A stretch of DNA of 64,000 nt, from contig JACRCQ010000030.1 in the NCBI GenBank assembly GCA_016218915.1, positions 248,001-312,000 of the forward strand, written 5' to 3'. The notes beneath the pieces are model-generated. The model was not told the DNA's origin. It saw only the letters and a list, made by a program, of their open reading frames with translations, and made no database searches. Positions 45,829 through 55,043 of the stretch are shown piece by piece. The translations under genes were made by a program, and so were the position numbers. The DNA comes from Deltaproteobacteria bacterium. Its GTDB lineage: Bacteria > Myxococcota_A > Polyangia > Polyangiales > Polyangiaceae. Each line of letters begins with the position of its first letter. Position 1 is the stretch's first letter.

Positions 45829-46749
45829 ATGGAACCGAAATACCGGCTGGTGACCCGCAGCGACATGGACGGACTGCTTGCCGCGGTGTTGCTGCGAGAG
45901 CTGGACATGATCGGCGAGATCAAGTTCGTGCACCCGAAAGACGTGCAGGACGGCAAGATCGATCTGACGGAGAACGACATCACGACCAACCTTCCCTACG
46001 TGCCGATCGTGCACCTCTCGTTCGACCATCATTCCAGCGAGACCCAGCGCGTGGAGGCTTCCGGCCCGAACCACATCATCGAGTCGCACGCGCCGTCGAC
46101 CGCACGCGTGGTCTACAACTACTTCGGCGGCAAGGAGAAGTTCCCCGGGATTCCGGAAGACATGCTGCGCGCTGTGGACAAGGCCGACTCCGCTTCGTTC
46201 ACCATGCCCGACGTGCTCAATCCCAAGGGATGGGAGCTGCTGAGCTTCATCATGGACCCCAGGACCGGGCTCGGACGGTTCCGCGATTTCCGGGTATCGA
46301 ACTACGCCCTCATGATGGATCTCATCGCCTACTGCAAGGATCACGGGATCGACGACATCCTCAAGCTGCCGGACGTCAAGGAGCGCACCGACCTGTATCT
46401 CGAGCACCAGGACAAGGCCAAGGAGCAGATCCTTCGATGCTCGATCGTCCATGGCAATGCCGTCGTGCTCGACCTGCGCAACGAGGACCCGATCTTCGCC
46501 ACCAACCGCTTCACCATCTATGCGCTGTTCCCCCAGGTGAACATCTCGATGCACGTGATGTGGGGCATGAAGAAGCAGAACACGGTATTCGCCATTGGCA
46601 AGTCGATCTTCAACCGCAGCTCCAAGCTCGACATCGGGGAGCTGACCCTGAAGTACGGCGGCGGCGGGCACGAGAATGCCGGCACCTGCCAGATCGAAAA
46701 CGACAAGGCCGAGGCGATCAAGGCCGAGCTCATCACCGCCATCCGCTGA
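45829..46749 (+). CDS. DHH/DHHA1 family phosphoesterase
   Basis: A 306-residue protein with the DHH superfamily fold. The metal-binding motifs SDMDGLLAAVLL, SFDHHSS and AVDKADSA are present, and the DHHA1 segment GGGGHENAGTC is near the C-terminus. Enzymes of this fold cleave phosphodiesters such as nanoRNA or cyclic dinucleotides; which is not resolved. The very strong ribosome site (GGGAGGGAAGGAGAC) at ATG 45829 decides the start over frames open from 45139. Confidence 0.85.
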   Translation: MEPKYRLVTRSDMDGLLAAVLLRELDMIGEIKFVHPKDVQDGKIDLTENDITTNLPYVPIVHLSFDHHSSETQRVEASGPNHIIESHAPSTARVVYNYFGGKEKFPGIPEDMLRAVDKADSASFTMPDVLNPKGWELLSFIMDPRTGLGRFRDFRVSNYALMMDLIAYCKDHGIDDILKLPDVKERTDLYLEHQDKAKEQILRCSIVHGNAVVLDLRNEDPIFATNRFTIYALFPQVNISMHVMWGMKKQNTVFAIGKSIFNRSSKLDIGELTLKYGGGGHENAGTCQIENDKAEAIKAELITAIR

Positions 46750-46805
46750 AGCCCACCGCTGCGTTTGTCTGCCGTCCGATCGCCGCTCCAGACTCCGCGG
46801 GCGCC

Positions 46806-48338
46806 CTAGCGCACAGGCTTGCCCTCTGCGTCGAGATGCACGATCGGCCCGAACTTCAGGGCCTTGAGGTCTTCCTCGAGCTTGCTTCGATCTCCCACCA
46901 CGATGATGCGCAGCTTCTTCGGATCAAAGTAGATGCTCGCCACCTTCTGCACATCCGACGCAGTCACCTTCTGCAGGCGCTCCGGCCGTGTGCGGTATTC
47001 GTCGAGCGGCAAGCCCCAGATCCCCAGCGATGCGATCGACCCTGCGGTGGAGCCGTTGGACTCGAATCTGCCTGGAAGAGACTTGATGAGCGTGCCCCTG
47101 GCAAGCGACAGCTCGTCGTCCGTGACCTGCCCCTTGGAGAACTGATCGAGCTCCACGAGCATCTCGCGGATCGCAGCTACGGCATTCGGCGTATCGACCG
47201 CTGCGCCGGCAGAGAACGGCCCTGCTCCGTGACGCATGTCGAAGCTGCTGCGGGCGCCATAAGTCCAGGCGTGCTTCTCCCGGAGGTTCATGTTCAAGCG
47301 GCTGGAGAACATGCCGCCGAGGATCGTGTTGGCGACGAGGATGGCGTCGAAGTCCTTGGTGATGCGTGGCACGCCCGGGCCTGCCAGCGCGATGTTGGCC
47401 TGCGCAGCTTCCGGGCGATCGATCAGCACGATCTCGCGCCGGACCGCCGGGGGCGTCGGAACCGGAGCCGCAGGACGCGCCTTGGTCTTCCAGCCGCCGA
47501 ACGCCTTTTCGAGCCGCTCTGAAGCAACCTGCGGGGTGACGTCGCCGACCACGACCGCGATCATCTGGTCAGGTGTGAATCGGGCTTCGTAGAACGAGCG
47601 GATCAGCTCCGGGGTGATCTTTGCCACCGACTCCTTGGTTCCCACCAGCGGTTGACCGTAGGGGTGCCCCTTGAACGTCACGCGCGCCACGCTGTTGCGC
47701 AGGATGACATCCGGGACGTCTGCTTGCTGCGAGATCGCGGCGAGACGCTGGGAGCGGAGGCGCTCGACCTCAGGCTTGTCAAAGGCCGGGTGCTGGAGCA
47801 TGTCGGCCATGAGCTCCAGGGCCTTGTCGAAGTGCTGCGAAAGCACCTTGACCCAGAGATTTCCGCTGTCCCAATCCATCCACGATTGATGCTCGGCACC
47901 CAGGTTCTCCAGCTCGTCGGAGAGCTGCAACGCCGGGCGGCTCTTGGTCCCCTGCGAAAGCATCTCACCCGTAAACGAGCCGAGTCCAGGCAGGGGCTCC
48001 GTATCCGACCCCCGACGCGTCGCAAGGTAGATCACCGTGATAGGGAGCTTGGGTCGCGAGACGACCAGCAGCTTCATTCCATTGGACAACGTGGACTGTT
48101 CGGGAATCGGTGCTGTCCACGGCGACTCGGTCGACGGCGCTGGCGGCTGCTGCCGGAACGGCTCGTCCGGCGTCGGCGTCCATTGCACCTGAGGCGCTGG
48201 CGCGGACCCGCTCGGCACAGCGGGCCCGACCGGAGTCTGCGTGGGCGCTGCAAGCGGTGCAGTCGGTGCAGCGGGCACGCAGGCGGCCGCAGCAAGAGCG
48301 ATCGCAAGAGCGCTTGACCAACGGCGGAGCGCGTTCAT
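46806..48338 (-). CDS. M16 peptidase-like lipoprotein lacking the catalytic HxxEH
   Basis: A 510-residue protein, probably lipidated (AIALAAAAC), with the M16 alpha/beta fold. Where the zinc-binding HxxEH is expected it reads LGSFTGEM, so it should be inactive. It is the downstream partner of the active M16 gene; the two overlap by ATGA. In mitochondrial processing peptidase and many bacterial M16B pairs, one active and one inactive subunit make the enzyme. Confidence 0.87.
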   Translation of the reverse strand: MNALRRWSSALAIALAAAACVPAAPTAPLAAPTQTPVGPAVPSGSAPAPQVQWTPTPDEPFRQQPPAPSTESPWTAPIPEQSTLSNGMKLLVVSRPKLPITVIYLATRRGSDTEPLPGLGSFTGEMLSQGTKSRPALQLSDELENLGAEHQSWMDWDSGNLWVKVLSQHFDKALELMADMLQHPAFDKPEVERLRSQRLAAISQQADVPDVILRNSVARVTFKGHPYGQPLVGTKESVAKITPELIRSFYEARFTPDQMIAVVVGDVTPQVASERLEKAFGGWKTKARPAAPVPTPPAVRREIVLIDRPEAAQANIALAGPGVPRITKDFDAILVANTILGGMFSSRLNMNLREKHAWTYGARSSFDMRHGAGPFSAGAAVDTPNAVAAIREMLVELDQFSKGQVTDDELSLARGTLIKSLPGRFESNGSTAGSIASLGIWGLPLDEYRTRPERLQKVTASDVQKVASIYFDPKKLRIIVVGDRSKLEEDLKALKFGPIVHLDAEGKPVR

Positions 48339-49720
48339 CAGCGTCCTCCCTTCAGCACGCCGCATGCAGGCGCCTTGGGGTCAGGTCGCACGATGGCGAC
48401 GACGCGCTTGTGCTCGGGAAGAAACGACTGCACAGCCCTCTGCACGTCCGCGCTCCTCAGCACCCGGTAGCGTTCGATGTTCTTGGGGAAATAGCCGGGA
48501 TCCCCGGTCACTTGGTGATAGTGATTGAGCAGGTCTGCGCGAGACCCCATGCGCTCGAGCCCGAAGATCAGGTCGGTTTCGAAGGAGGTCTTGGCGCGCT
48601 CGGTCTCTGCGTCTGACGGCGCCTGCGCACGCAGCTTGCCCAGCTCCTCGTCAATCACCTTGAGAAGCTCCTCCGGCGTGTGTCCCTTCTTGGCGGTGGC
48701 CGAGATCTCGAACGTGGAGGCGAGCTGGGCCGAGGCCTGGTAGGCAGACACATCCTTGGCGATCTGGAGGTCGTAGACGAGACGCTTGAACAGGCGGCTC
48801 GACTTGCCCTGGGTGAGCACGTTGGCAGCAAGGTCCAGGGCAGCGTCCCCAGGCTTGTAGGCAGCCGGTGTGGGCCAGGTGATGTACACGCGCCCTAGCT
48901 CGACTCCTGCGTCGATCTGCAGCGTGGTCTCGCCCTTGAGCTCCACCGCAGGAGCCTGCGTGATCACCTGCGGCATCGGACCGCGATGGATCGTGCCGAA
49001 GTACTTGTCGATCAGCGCCCGCGTCTTCTGCGGGTCGATGTCGCCTGCCACCACCAGGCTTGCATTGTTCGGCAGGTAGAAGGTCTGGAAGAACTTCCTC
49101 ACGTCGTCGAGCGTGGCCCGATCCAGGTCCTCGTACGATCCGATCGTGAGGTTGTGATACGGGTGGCTCGTCGGGTAGAGCGCGTCGTGCTGGAACTGCG
49201 ATACGTGCCCATAGGGTGCGTCGTCGTAGTTCTGACGCTTCTCGTTCTTCACCACCTTGCGCTGCTCTTCGAACGTCTTCTGATCGACGTGATCGAGAAG
49301 GAATCCCATGCGGTCGCTCTCGAGCCACAGAGCGAGCTCGAGGCGATTCGACGGCACGGTCTCGAAGTAGTTGGTGCGATCCGTGCTCGTGGTTCCGTTC
49401 CGATCGCTGGCGCCTGCCCGCTCGAGGAATTGGAAGAACTGGTCTTCCCCCACGTGCTTGGAGCCCTGGAACATCAGGTGCTCGAACAGGTGCGCAAAGC
49501 CATTGCGGCCCGCGGGCTCGTCCTTGGAACCCACGTGGTACCAGACGTCCACTGCCACCACCGGCGTGGTGTGATCCTCGTGCAGGATCACGTTCAGGCC
49601 GTTGCCAAGGGCGTAGGTCTGCACAGGGAGCGCTGGCAGCGGGCGCTGGGCGAGCGCGATCGACGACACAAGCGCTGCGGCAGCAGCCAGGCTTGCGCAC
49701 AGGAGGACTCGAAACTTCAT
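48338..49720 (-). CDS. M16 zinc peptidase (active subunit)
   Basis: A 460-residue exported protein (signal VSSIALAQ). The inverted zinc motif HLFEH lies in GFAHLFEHLMFQGS, with the third ligand Glu in KTFEEQRKVVKNE about 75 residues later. It forms an operon with the inactive M16 paralogue downstream. Expected to degrade peptides in the periplasm. Confidence 0.93.
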   Translation of the reverse strand: MKFRVLLCASLAAAAALVSSIALAQRPLPALPVQTYALGNGLNVILHEDHTTPVVAVDVWYHVGSKDEPAGRNGFAHLFEHLMFQGSKHVGEDQFFQFLERAGASDRNGTTSTDRTNYFETVPSNRLELALWLESDRMGFLLDHVDQKTFEEQRKVVKNEKRQNYDDAPYGHVSQFQHDALYPTSHPYHNLTIGSYEDLDRATLDDVRKFFQTFYLPNNASLVVAGDIDPQKTRALIDKYFGTIHRGPMPQVITQAPAVELKGETTLQIDAGVELGRVYITWPTPAAYKPGDAALDLAANVLTQGKSSRLFKRLVYDLQIAKDVSAYQASAQLASTFEISATAKKGHTPEELLKVIDEELGKLRAQAPSDAETERAKTSFETDLIFGLERMGSRADLLNHYHQVTGDPGYFPKNIERYRVLRSADVQRAVQSFLPEHKRVVAIVRPDPKAPACGVLKGGR

Positions 49721-49781
49721 GGTGGCGCGAACATAGGCAAGACCGGGGCAGGAGTCGATGGGGGGCTTCAGGCTTCTGGCT

Positions 49782-49988
49782 TCAGGCTTCGGGCTCGCTG
49801 ATCGGGGCGTTGAGGATCTCGATGGGATTGGGAGCTTGTGGCGGAGGTTCTGCAGCCGAGGGGAAGCCTGTCACCATGTGGCTGCCGTCGCAGAACGGCA
49901 TTCGCCTGGAAGCGCCGCAGTAGCATGCGATCGCGCGATAGGGCTTGGGATCGTCGCGCTCCGAGCTGGGTTCGCGCATCGAAAGCAT
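49782..49988 (-). CDS. CDGSH iron-sulfur domain protein
   Basis: A 68-residue mini-protein. ACYCGASRRMPFCDGSH fits the mitoNEET-type consensus C-x-C-x2-S-x3-P-x-C-D-G-S-H that binds a [2Fe-2S] cluster with three Cys and one His. No membrane segment is present. The last residues (SEPEA) and stop codon lie in a short-period GGCTTCAGG-type repeat. ATG 49988 or 49979 could start it. The repetitive sequence also continues upstream (50015-50055). Confidence 0.8.
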   Translation of the reverse strand: MLSMREPSSERDDPKPYRAIACYCGASRRMPFCDGSHMVTGFPSAAEPPPQAPNPIEILNAPISEPEA

Positions 49989-50136
49989 GTGGGGCCCGAA
50001 GGGTGGAAACGCAAGAGGCGGGTTTCAGGCTGCGGGCTCCAGGCTCCGGGCTGCAGGCTACAGAGTCAGCGGGATCCGTACCCCGTGCTCGTGGGTGACC
50101 GTTCCCCTTCACGAGTTGAGAGGCGATCCTCAAGAG

Positions 50137-50694
50137 TCAGTAGCGGCCTCGCGGGTGCGTATGCAACGAGGCCAATGCCGCCGCTTTCAACACATCGTTG
50201 ACGTCAAGGTCGCCATCCTTCCACGCAGCGAGAGTCTCGATCGCGCCACGCGGGCGCGCGACGATCGGCTCGCGATCCATCTTGGCGATATCCGCCTGCG
50301 ACACCACTCTCGTCAGCTCATGCGCATCGAACCAAGTGCCGTGCGACGCGCAGACGTCGAGCGTCACATCGGCCGCCGCCACGTAGACCCGCTGGAGCGG
50401 CTTCGCGCATGCCGGACACGCTCCGAGCAGGCGAGCATCTTTCGCGCGAGCCGCAGGCTGCCGGTAGGCGTCCCTTGCCCCGGGGTGCTCCTTCTTCGCC
50501 GGCTTCACCTGCTCTGCGAGCGCAGCGGCTGTCCACCTCGGCAGCTCTCCGATCTCGCCTGACGCCGCTTGCATCGACCCTACATTGTCGAGCCAGACCC
50601 CGCCGCACGTCTGGCAGCCGTACATGCGGCAATCCGGGATCATCACTGCTCGCATGGGCGTCGTGCAAACCGGGCAATGCAGCACGGGGAGCAT
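50137..50694 (-). CDS. Zinc-ribbon (zf-TFIIB type) protein
   Basis: A 185-residue protein with two zinc-ribbon modules. The first is CPVCTTPMRA...CRMYGCQTCGGVWLD (residues ~8-36). The second is CPACAKPLQRV...LDVCASHGTWFD (around 95-125). The paired CxxC and the C-x-x-(C/H)-G-x-W-(L/F)-D ending match the TFIIB-type zinc finger family of unknown function. Divergent from the gene at 50740. Confidence 0.8.
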   Translation of the reverse strand: MLPVLHCPVCTTPMRAVMIPDCRMYGCQTCGGVWLDNVGSMQAASGEIGELPRWTAAALAEQVKPAKKEHPGARDAYRQPAARAKDARLLGACPACAKPLQRVYVAAADVTLDVCASHGTWFDAHELTRVVSQADIAKMDREPIVARPRGAIETLAAWKDGDLDVNDVLKAAALASLHTHPRGRY

Positions 50695-50739
50695 GGTTCT
50701 GCATACCACGCGACGACTTGCCGGTTGAACCCAAGCTCG

Positions 50740-51006
50740 ATGGAGCTACGAATCCCCATGCCCTCCGAAACACTCGAACTCCGAGACGGGCTCTCTGGCC
50801 CGAGGTACTACCTCGCATCGCGTCCTCTGGCAGGCGGCACTCCCATCCAGCTCTGCTTCTCGGGCGGCTGGGTCACTGGACGATTCGAGTGGAGCGGCGA
50901 CTACGCGGACCGCCCAAGGATGCACTGCTCCATCGAGCTGTGCGGCGGAGGCACGTTCGATCACTCGTTCGAAATCCCAGAGGATGCGATCGTCCGGTGG
51001 CCGTAG
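50740..51006 (+). CDS. Small hypothetical protein
   Basis: 88 residues, Gly/Trp-rich and beta-predicted (SGGWVTGRFEWSGDY, CGGGTFDHSFEIP). No family recognised. Start ATG 50740, divergent from the zinc-ribbon gene. It precedes a toxin-antitoxin pair by 57 bp. Confidence 0.5.
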   Translation: MELRIPMPSETLELRDGLSGPRYYLASRPLAGGTPIQLCFSGGWVTGRFEWSGDYADRPRMHCSIELCGGGTFDHSFEIPEDAIVRWP

Positions 51007-51063
51007 CGCCCGCAGACCACGTGGGGCTGGCATCGACCTTCCGGGAGCGCTAGGGTAAGGGTC

Positions 51064-51312
51064 ATGGGACGCGTCAATATGACACTCGACGCGGTGTCTT
51101 CCGAACGGCTGAAGCGCTACGCAAAACGCCTCGGGCGGCCACAGGCGACCGTGGCGGGAGATCTCGTCCGCGAGGGGCTGGAGCTACGAGCAGCCGAGGA
51201 GCGGCGTCGCAAGCTGGCGGCGGACTACGCCGCGGGGCGTGCCGACGCCCGCGAACTTCTCGCCGTCATGGAGCCCGGCCAGCTGGAGATCCTGGGTGAT
51301 GAAGACGCGTGA
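51064..51312 (+). CDS. Ribbon-helix-helix antitoxin
   Basis: An 82-residue protein with an RHH-type DNA-binding N-terminus (GRVNMTLDAV strand, SSERLKRYAKRLG helix, RPQATVAGDLVREGLELR) and a charged C-terminal helix. It overlaps the downstream MazF/PemK-like toxin gene by 14 bp, the usual antitoxin-first organisation; the pair would autoregulate. Confidence 0.78.
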   Translation: MGRVNMTLDAVSSERLKRYAKRLGRPQATVAGDLVREGLELRAAEERRRKLAADYAAGRADARELLAVMEPGQLEILGDEDA

Positions 51313-51679
51313 GGAAGTCGAATTCCGATGTGGAGACGTGGTCTGGCTCAGCTGCGATCCCTCCGTCGGGGTCGAGCCGCGCAAGACCAGAACCTGCGTC
51401 GTGGTGTCGAACGACATCGCGAACCGACACGGGCAGGCCGTCACTGTGGTGCCCACGCAGGCCTACACCAAAGAGCGGGCAGCGAGGGCCTACATGGTCG
51501 ACCTTCGCGCCCCGGCGTCCACCCTTCGCGACGCCCGCGTGGCCAACGGCTCGATGATCACGACCTACGATCGGAGTCGCGTGGTGTCGCGCGCCGGCAA
51601 GCTCGCTCCGGCCACGATGCGCCAATTGGAGACCGCACTGGCCGTCCATCTGGGCATGGATCATCCGACAGGCCCTTGA
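51299..51679 (+). CDS. MazF/PemK-family toxin (endoribonuclease)
   Basis: A 126-residue protein with the PemK/MazF beta-barrel pattern: FRCGDVVWLSCDPSVGVEPR, a CVVVSND strand, VTVVPTQ, and NGSMITTYDRSRV. Such toxins cleave mRNA at short sequences. Start ATG 51299 overlaps the antitoxin. Terminal residues are non-conserved. Confidence 0.83.
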   Translation: MKTREEVEFRCGDVVWLSCDPSVGVEPRKTRTCVVVSNDIANRHGQAVTVVPTQAYTKERAARAYMVDLRAPASTLRDARVANGSMITTYDRSRVVSRAGKLAPATMRQLETALAVHLGMDHPTGP

Positions 51680-51767
51680 CCGTCCGGGTCCGAGCGACAA
51701 CGCACCCCCGCGGACAACGCCAGCGCGATCGTGTACCGTACGCACCCCTCGCAAGGAGTCATGCACG

Positions 51768-53219
51768 ATGTCGGAATCCTCTCCCATTGATCCCGCGTTG
51801 GTTGGCCTGCAGCCCGCGTCCATGTGGCGCATCTTCGGCGATCTCGCACGCATTCCCCATGGCACCGGCAATGAGGCGGGCGTGCGCGAATACGTCCAGG
51901 CGTTCGCCGCCAACAAGAACATCGCCTGCGAGGTCAACGAGATCGGTGATCTGCTCCTGCGCGTCCGCCCCGATGCCAAAGGGCCGATCGTGGCTCTGCA
52001 GGCCCACATGGACATGGTCTGCGTAGCGAAGGACGGGTTGGCTTTCGACTTCGCGCGCGACCCGATCCGGTTGGTGCGCGACGGCGACTTCATCCGCGCT
52101 GACGGCACAACGCTTGGAGCCGACAACGGCATCGGCGTGGCCTACGCGCTCGCGCTGGTCGACGAGGTGACCGGTCCTCTCGAGGTGCTGCTCACGGTAG
52201 ACGAAGAAAAGGGGTTCACGGGCATCGAGGGGGTTGCGCCCGGATGGCTCCACGCGAAGATTCTCATCAACATCGACTCCGAGGAGGAGGGCTACCTCAC
52301 GATCGCGTCTGCAGGTGGGCGCGACTTCGTGGTGCAGCTGCCTGGAGCACGACAGGATCCCAGCTCCAAAGCAGAGCCGCTTTCCGTCACGATCGATGGG
52401 CTCAAAGGCGGTCACTCCGGGGTCGAGATTCACCGCGGAAGGACCAACGCTCTCAAGGTGATGGGACAGGTTCTCGCGACCGCGAAAGCTTGCGGCGGCG
52501 TGGTCTTCGGAATGGACGGAGGCACGGCTCCGAACGTGATCCCCTCCTCCGCGAAAGCCGTCGTGGGGCTTCCAGTCGACCGGAAGGAAGAATTCAAGGC
52601 GCAGGTTGCAGCCCTTCAGCGCAAGCTGATCACCGAAGAAGACCCGGTGCTGCGCATCGAGATCGCCGCTGCACAGGAGAGCCGCAAACCCCTCACGGAT
52701 CAGGCATCCGCCAGGCTCGTCGCCGTGATCGACGAGACTCCCAGCGGCGTGATCATCCCCTCCAAGCTCGACCCGACCCAGCCGTTCGTCTCGAACAACC
52801 TGGCGATGGTCAAGGAGCTTGCCGACGGCGGACTCGCAATCACCATGATGAGCCGTTCGCCTGCGATCGACGAGCTCATGAAGCTCGGGGATCGCTATCG
52901 GGGTATCGCTGACAAAAACGGCGCGTCGATGGAGGCGGGGAGGGTGGTTCCGGGCTGGGCGCCGAACTACGACTCGCCGCTGCTCGCGCTGTTCCAGAAG
53001 AAGTACAAGGAGCAGTCCGGCAAGGATGCCAAGGTGTTCGAGATCCACGCAGGGCTCGAGTGCGGGGCCTTGCAGGGCAAGTACCCGGGAATGGACCTGA
53101 TCAGCGTCGGGCCGGACATCACCGGCGTACACAGTCCTGACGAAAAGGTCTCCATCGAATCGGCTCGTCGCACGTTCGACCTGGTGCGTGCGGTGATCCA
53201 GGAGCTGCACCGGAACTAG
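51768..53219 (+). CDS. pepD: Cytosol nonspecific dipeptidase PepD (M20C)
   Basis: A 483-residue metallopeptidase, full length. M20 metal ligands are visible: LQAHMDMVC, GADNGIGVA, the Glu pair in VDEEKGFTG, NIDSEEEG, and EIHAGLECG near the C-terminus. It hydrolyses a broad range of dipeptides in the cytoplasm with two zinc ions. ATG 51768. Single gene. Confidence 0.94.
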   Translation: MSESSPIDPALVGLQPASMWRIFGDLARIPHGTGNEAGVREYVQAFAANKNIACEVNEIGDLLLRVRPDAKGPIVALQAHMDMVCVAKDGLAFDFARDPIRLVRDGDFIRADGTTLGADNGIGVAYALALVDEVTGPLEVLLTVDEEKGFTGIEGVAPGWLHAKILINIDSEEEGYLTIASAGGRDFVVQLPGARQDPSSKAEPLSVTIDGLKGGHSGVEIHRGRTNALKVMGQVLATAKACGGVVFGMDGGTAPNVIPSSAKAVVGLPVDRKEEFKAQVAALQRKLITEEDPVLRIEIAAAQESRKPLTDQASARLVAVIDETPSGVIIPSKLDPTQPFVSNNLAMVKELADGGLAITMMSRSPAIDELMKLGDRYRGIADKNGASMEAGRVVPGWAPNYDSPLLALFQKKYKEQSGKDAKVFEIHAGLECGALQGKYPGMDLISVGPDITGVHSPDEKVSIESARRTFDLVRAVIQELHRN

Positions 53220-53251
53220 CCTGAAGTTTTGGTGCTATTGTCTGGGATCGG

Positions 53252-53509
53252 ATGGAAAAGGACCCGATCACAGGCGAGCTCTTCTTGCGGATCATAGGGC
53301 GGCGTTCGACCGCTCCCCTGGGCGCCCCTCCGTCATTGCGAACGCGTCAAGCGCTCGCAAGCCTGGTGCAGTACCGCACGTGCGCACCCAAGGGCATCTT
53401 CATCCATGAGAACCACGAGGACATGGAAGCGGACCGTCTGCGGTGGACCGTTCAGGCAGTGGTTGAGCACGAGCGCCGGGCCATCGAAGAGCTGCGCGGG
53501 CGGAAGTAG
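53252..53509 (+). CDS. Small hypothetical protein
   Basis: 85 residues, mixed charge, no cysteines apart from one in YRTCAPKG. The C-terminal half is helical (AVVEHERRAIEELRGRK). No family recognised. It starts 32 bp after pepD and may be cotranscribed. An 85-bp gap with a CCCGC-GT-GCGGG mini-hairpin separates it from the BMC operon. Confidence 0.5.
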   Translation: MEKDPITGELFLRIIGRRSTAPLGAPPSLRTRQALASLVQYRTCAPKGIFIHENHEDMEADRLRWTVQAVVEHERRAIEELRGRK

Positions 53510-53527
53510 CCGCTCCCGCGTGCGGGC

Positions 53528-53557
53528 TTGACTGCCGAGCGCCCACGAAGCTACGGT
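53528..53557 (+). promoter_or_regulatory. Candidate sigma-70-type promoter of the BMC operon
   Basis: TTGACT (53528-53533) and TACGGT (53552-53557) are separated by 18 bp, ending 37 bp before the RpiB-DeoC start codon. This is the only good -35/-10 pair in the gap; in a GC-rich genome chance matches are frequent. Confidence 0.4.
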
Positions 53558-53594
53558 CGCGTGCTCAAATGTCGATGGCGCAAGGCAAAGCACG

Positions 53595-55004
53595 ATGACG
53601 GCCGGACGCGTTGCACTGGCAAGTGACCACGGCGGCTACGCGCTCAAGAGCGCGCTCAAGGCCCACGTGCAGGCGCGCGGCTACGAGGTGCTCGACGTGG
53701 GCACGCATTCGACCGAAGCCTGCGACTATCCCGTGTTCGCCAGGGCTGCGGCCGAAGCCGTTGCCCAGGGCAAAGCCTGGCGCGCCATCATCGTCGATGG
53801 CGCAGGCATCGGCTCCTGCATGGTCGCCAACAAGGTCCGCGGCGTGCGCGCCGGCATGGCCTTTGACAAGGCAACTGCGAAGAATGCTCGTGAGCACAAC
53901 GACGCCCACGTGCTCACGTTGGGGGCAGGCTACCTCTCGGAGGAAGCTGCCAAGGGCATCGTCGACGTGTTTCTCACCACCGAGTGCACCGTCGATCGAC
54001 ACAAGAAGCGCGTAGCGATGATCGACGCGGTCGACGGCTCCAGCGAGTCTCCGGCAAGGAGTGCATCGTCCATGGCATCAGGCTCTGGCGAATTCGAAAC
54101 GCTCGTAGGCAAGATCACCCAGGTTCTAACGGCCAATCCCGGGATCATGGCAGGGCTGGCCGCAGGTGGAAGCGCCGCTTCGCACGGCTCGTGCGGCCAC
54201 TGCAATGGCTGCGGGCACTGCGCCAAGCGCAGGACCGATGATGTCCGCGCGATGCTCTCCACCACCCCGGGCTCCCGCGTGTCGAGCGCGCTCGGCGTGG
54301 GCGAGGTCCCCAAGGAGATCGCGAAGTACATCGACCACACCCTGCTCAAGCCGGAAGCGACCTACGCCGAGATCGACAAGCTCTGCGACGAGGCAGCGCA
54401 GTACGGCTTCGCCTCGGTGTGCGTCAACCCGATGCACGTCAAGCGCTGCGCTGCGCGCCTCAAGGGCTCTTCGTCGCTCGTCTGCACGGTGATCGGCTTC
54501 CCGCTGGGCGCCACGCCTCGTGAGATCAAGGCGCTGGAAGCGCGCAAGGCGATCCGGGACGGCGCCCGCGAGGTGGACATGGTCATCGCGATCGGGGCGC
54601 TCAAGTCCGGCGATCACCAGTACGTCTACGAGGACATCCGTACCGTGGCCGAAGCAGCGCGCGACGGCGGGGCTTTGCTCAAGGTGATCATCGAGACAGC
54701 GCTGCTGACCGACGAGGAGAAGGTCGCGGCTTGCGTGTTGTCCAAGAAGGCGCGCGCGGACTTCGTGAAGACGTCCACGGGTTTTGCCAAGGGCGGGGCG
54801 ACCGAGCACGACGTGGCCTTGATGGCTCGAGCGGTCGACTACAAGCTCGGCGTGAAGGCTTCGGGCGGGGTGAAGTCGGCCGAGGATGCGCGGCACATGA
54901 TCGCGGCGGGTGCCAGTCGCATCGGCGCTTCGGTGGGCGTGAAGATCGTCAAGGAGACGAAAGGGATCGCCTCGTCGACCGGTTCTTCTGGAGGTGGCTA
55001 CTGA
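53595..55004 (+). CDS. deoC: RpiB-DeoC fusion: ribose-5-phosphate isomerase B plus deoxyribose-phosphate aldolase
   Basis: A 469-residue fusion. Residues 1-~145 are RpiB-like ([21 protein letters not shown], Cys75 at the catalytic position). Residues ~150-235 are a linker with an amphipathic helix (163-190, [18 protein letters not shown]) and a four-cysteine cluster at 200, 203, 206 and 209 ([10 protein letters not shown]). Residues 238-460 are DeoC: Schiff-base Lys392 in VKTSTGF, Lys421 in LGVKASGG, and YIDHTLLKP. DeoC cleaves 2-deoxyribose 5-phosphate to glyceraldehyde 3-phosphate and acetaldehyde. The helix resembles a BMC encapsulation peptide and the cluster could hold zinc or iron-sulfur. 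It is the first gene of the shell operon. Confidence 0.92.
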   Translation: MTAGRVALASDHGGYALKSALKAHVQARGYEVLDVGTHSTEACDYPVFARAAAEAVAQGKAWRAIIVDGAGIGSCMVANKVRGVRAGMAFDKATAKNAREHNDAHVLTLGAGYLSEEAAKGIVDVFLTTECTVDRHKKRVAMIDAVDGSSESPARSASSMASGSGEFETLVGKITQVLTANPGIMAGLAAGGSAASHGSCGHCNGCGHCAKRRTDDVRAMLSTTPGSRVSSALGVGEVPKEIAKYIDHTLLKPEATYAEIDKLCDEAAQYGFASVCVNPMHVKRCAARLKGSSSLVCTVIGFPLGATPREIKALEARKAIRDGAREVDMVIAIGALKSGDHQYVYEDIRTVAEAARDGGALLKVIIETALLTDEEKVAACVLSKKARADFVKTSTGFAKGGATEHDVALMARAVDYKLGVKASGGVKSAEDARHMIAAGASRIGASVGVKIVKETKGIASSTGSSGGGY

Positions 55005-55043
55005 GGCTCGCGGCCAAAGGGGCGCGCAGCAAAGGACTGACGG

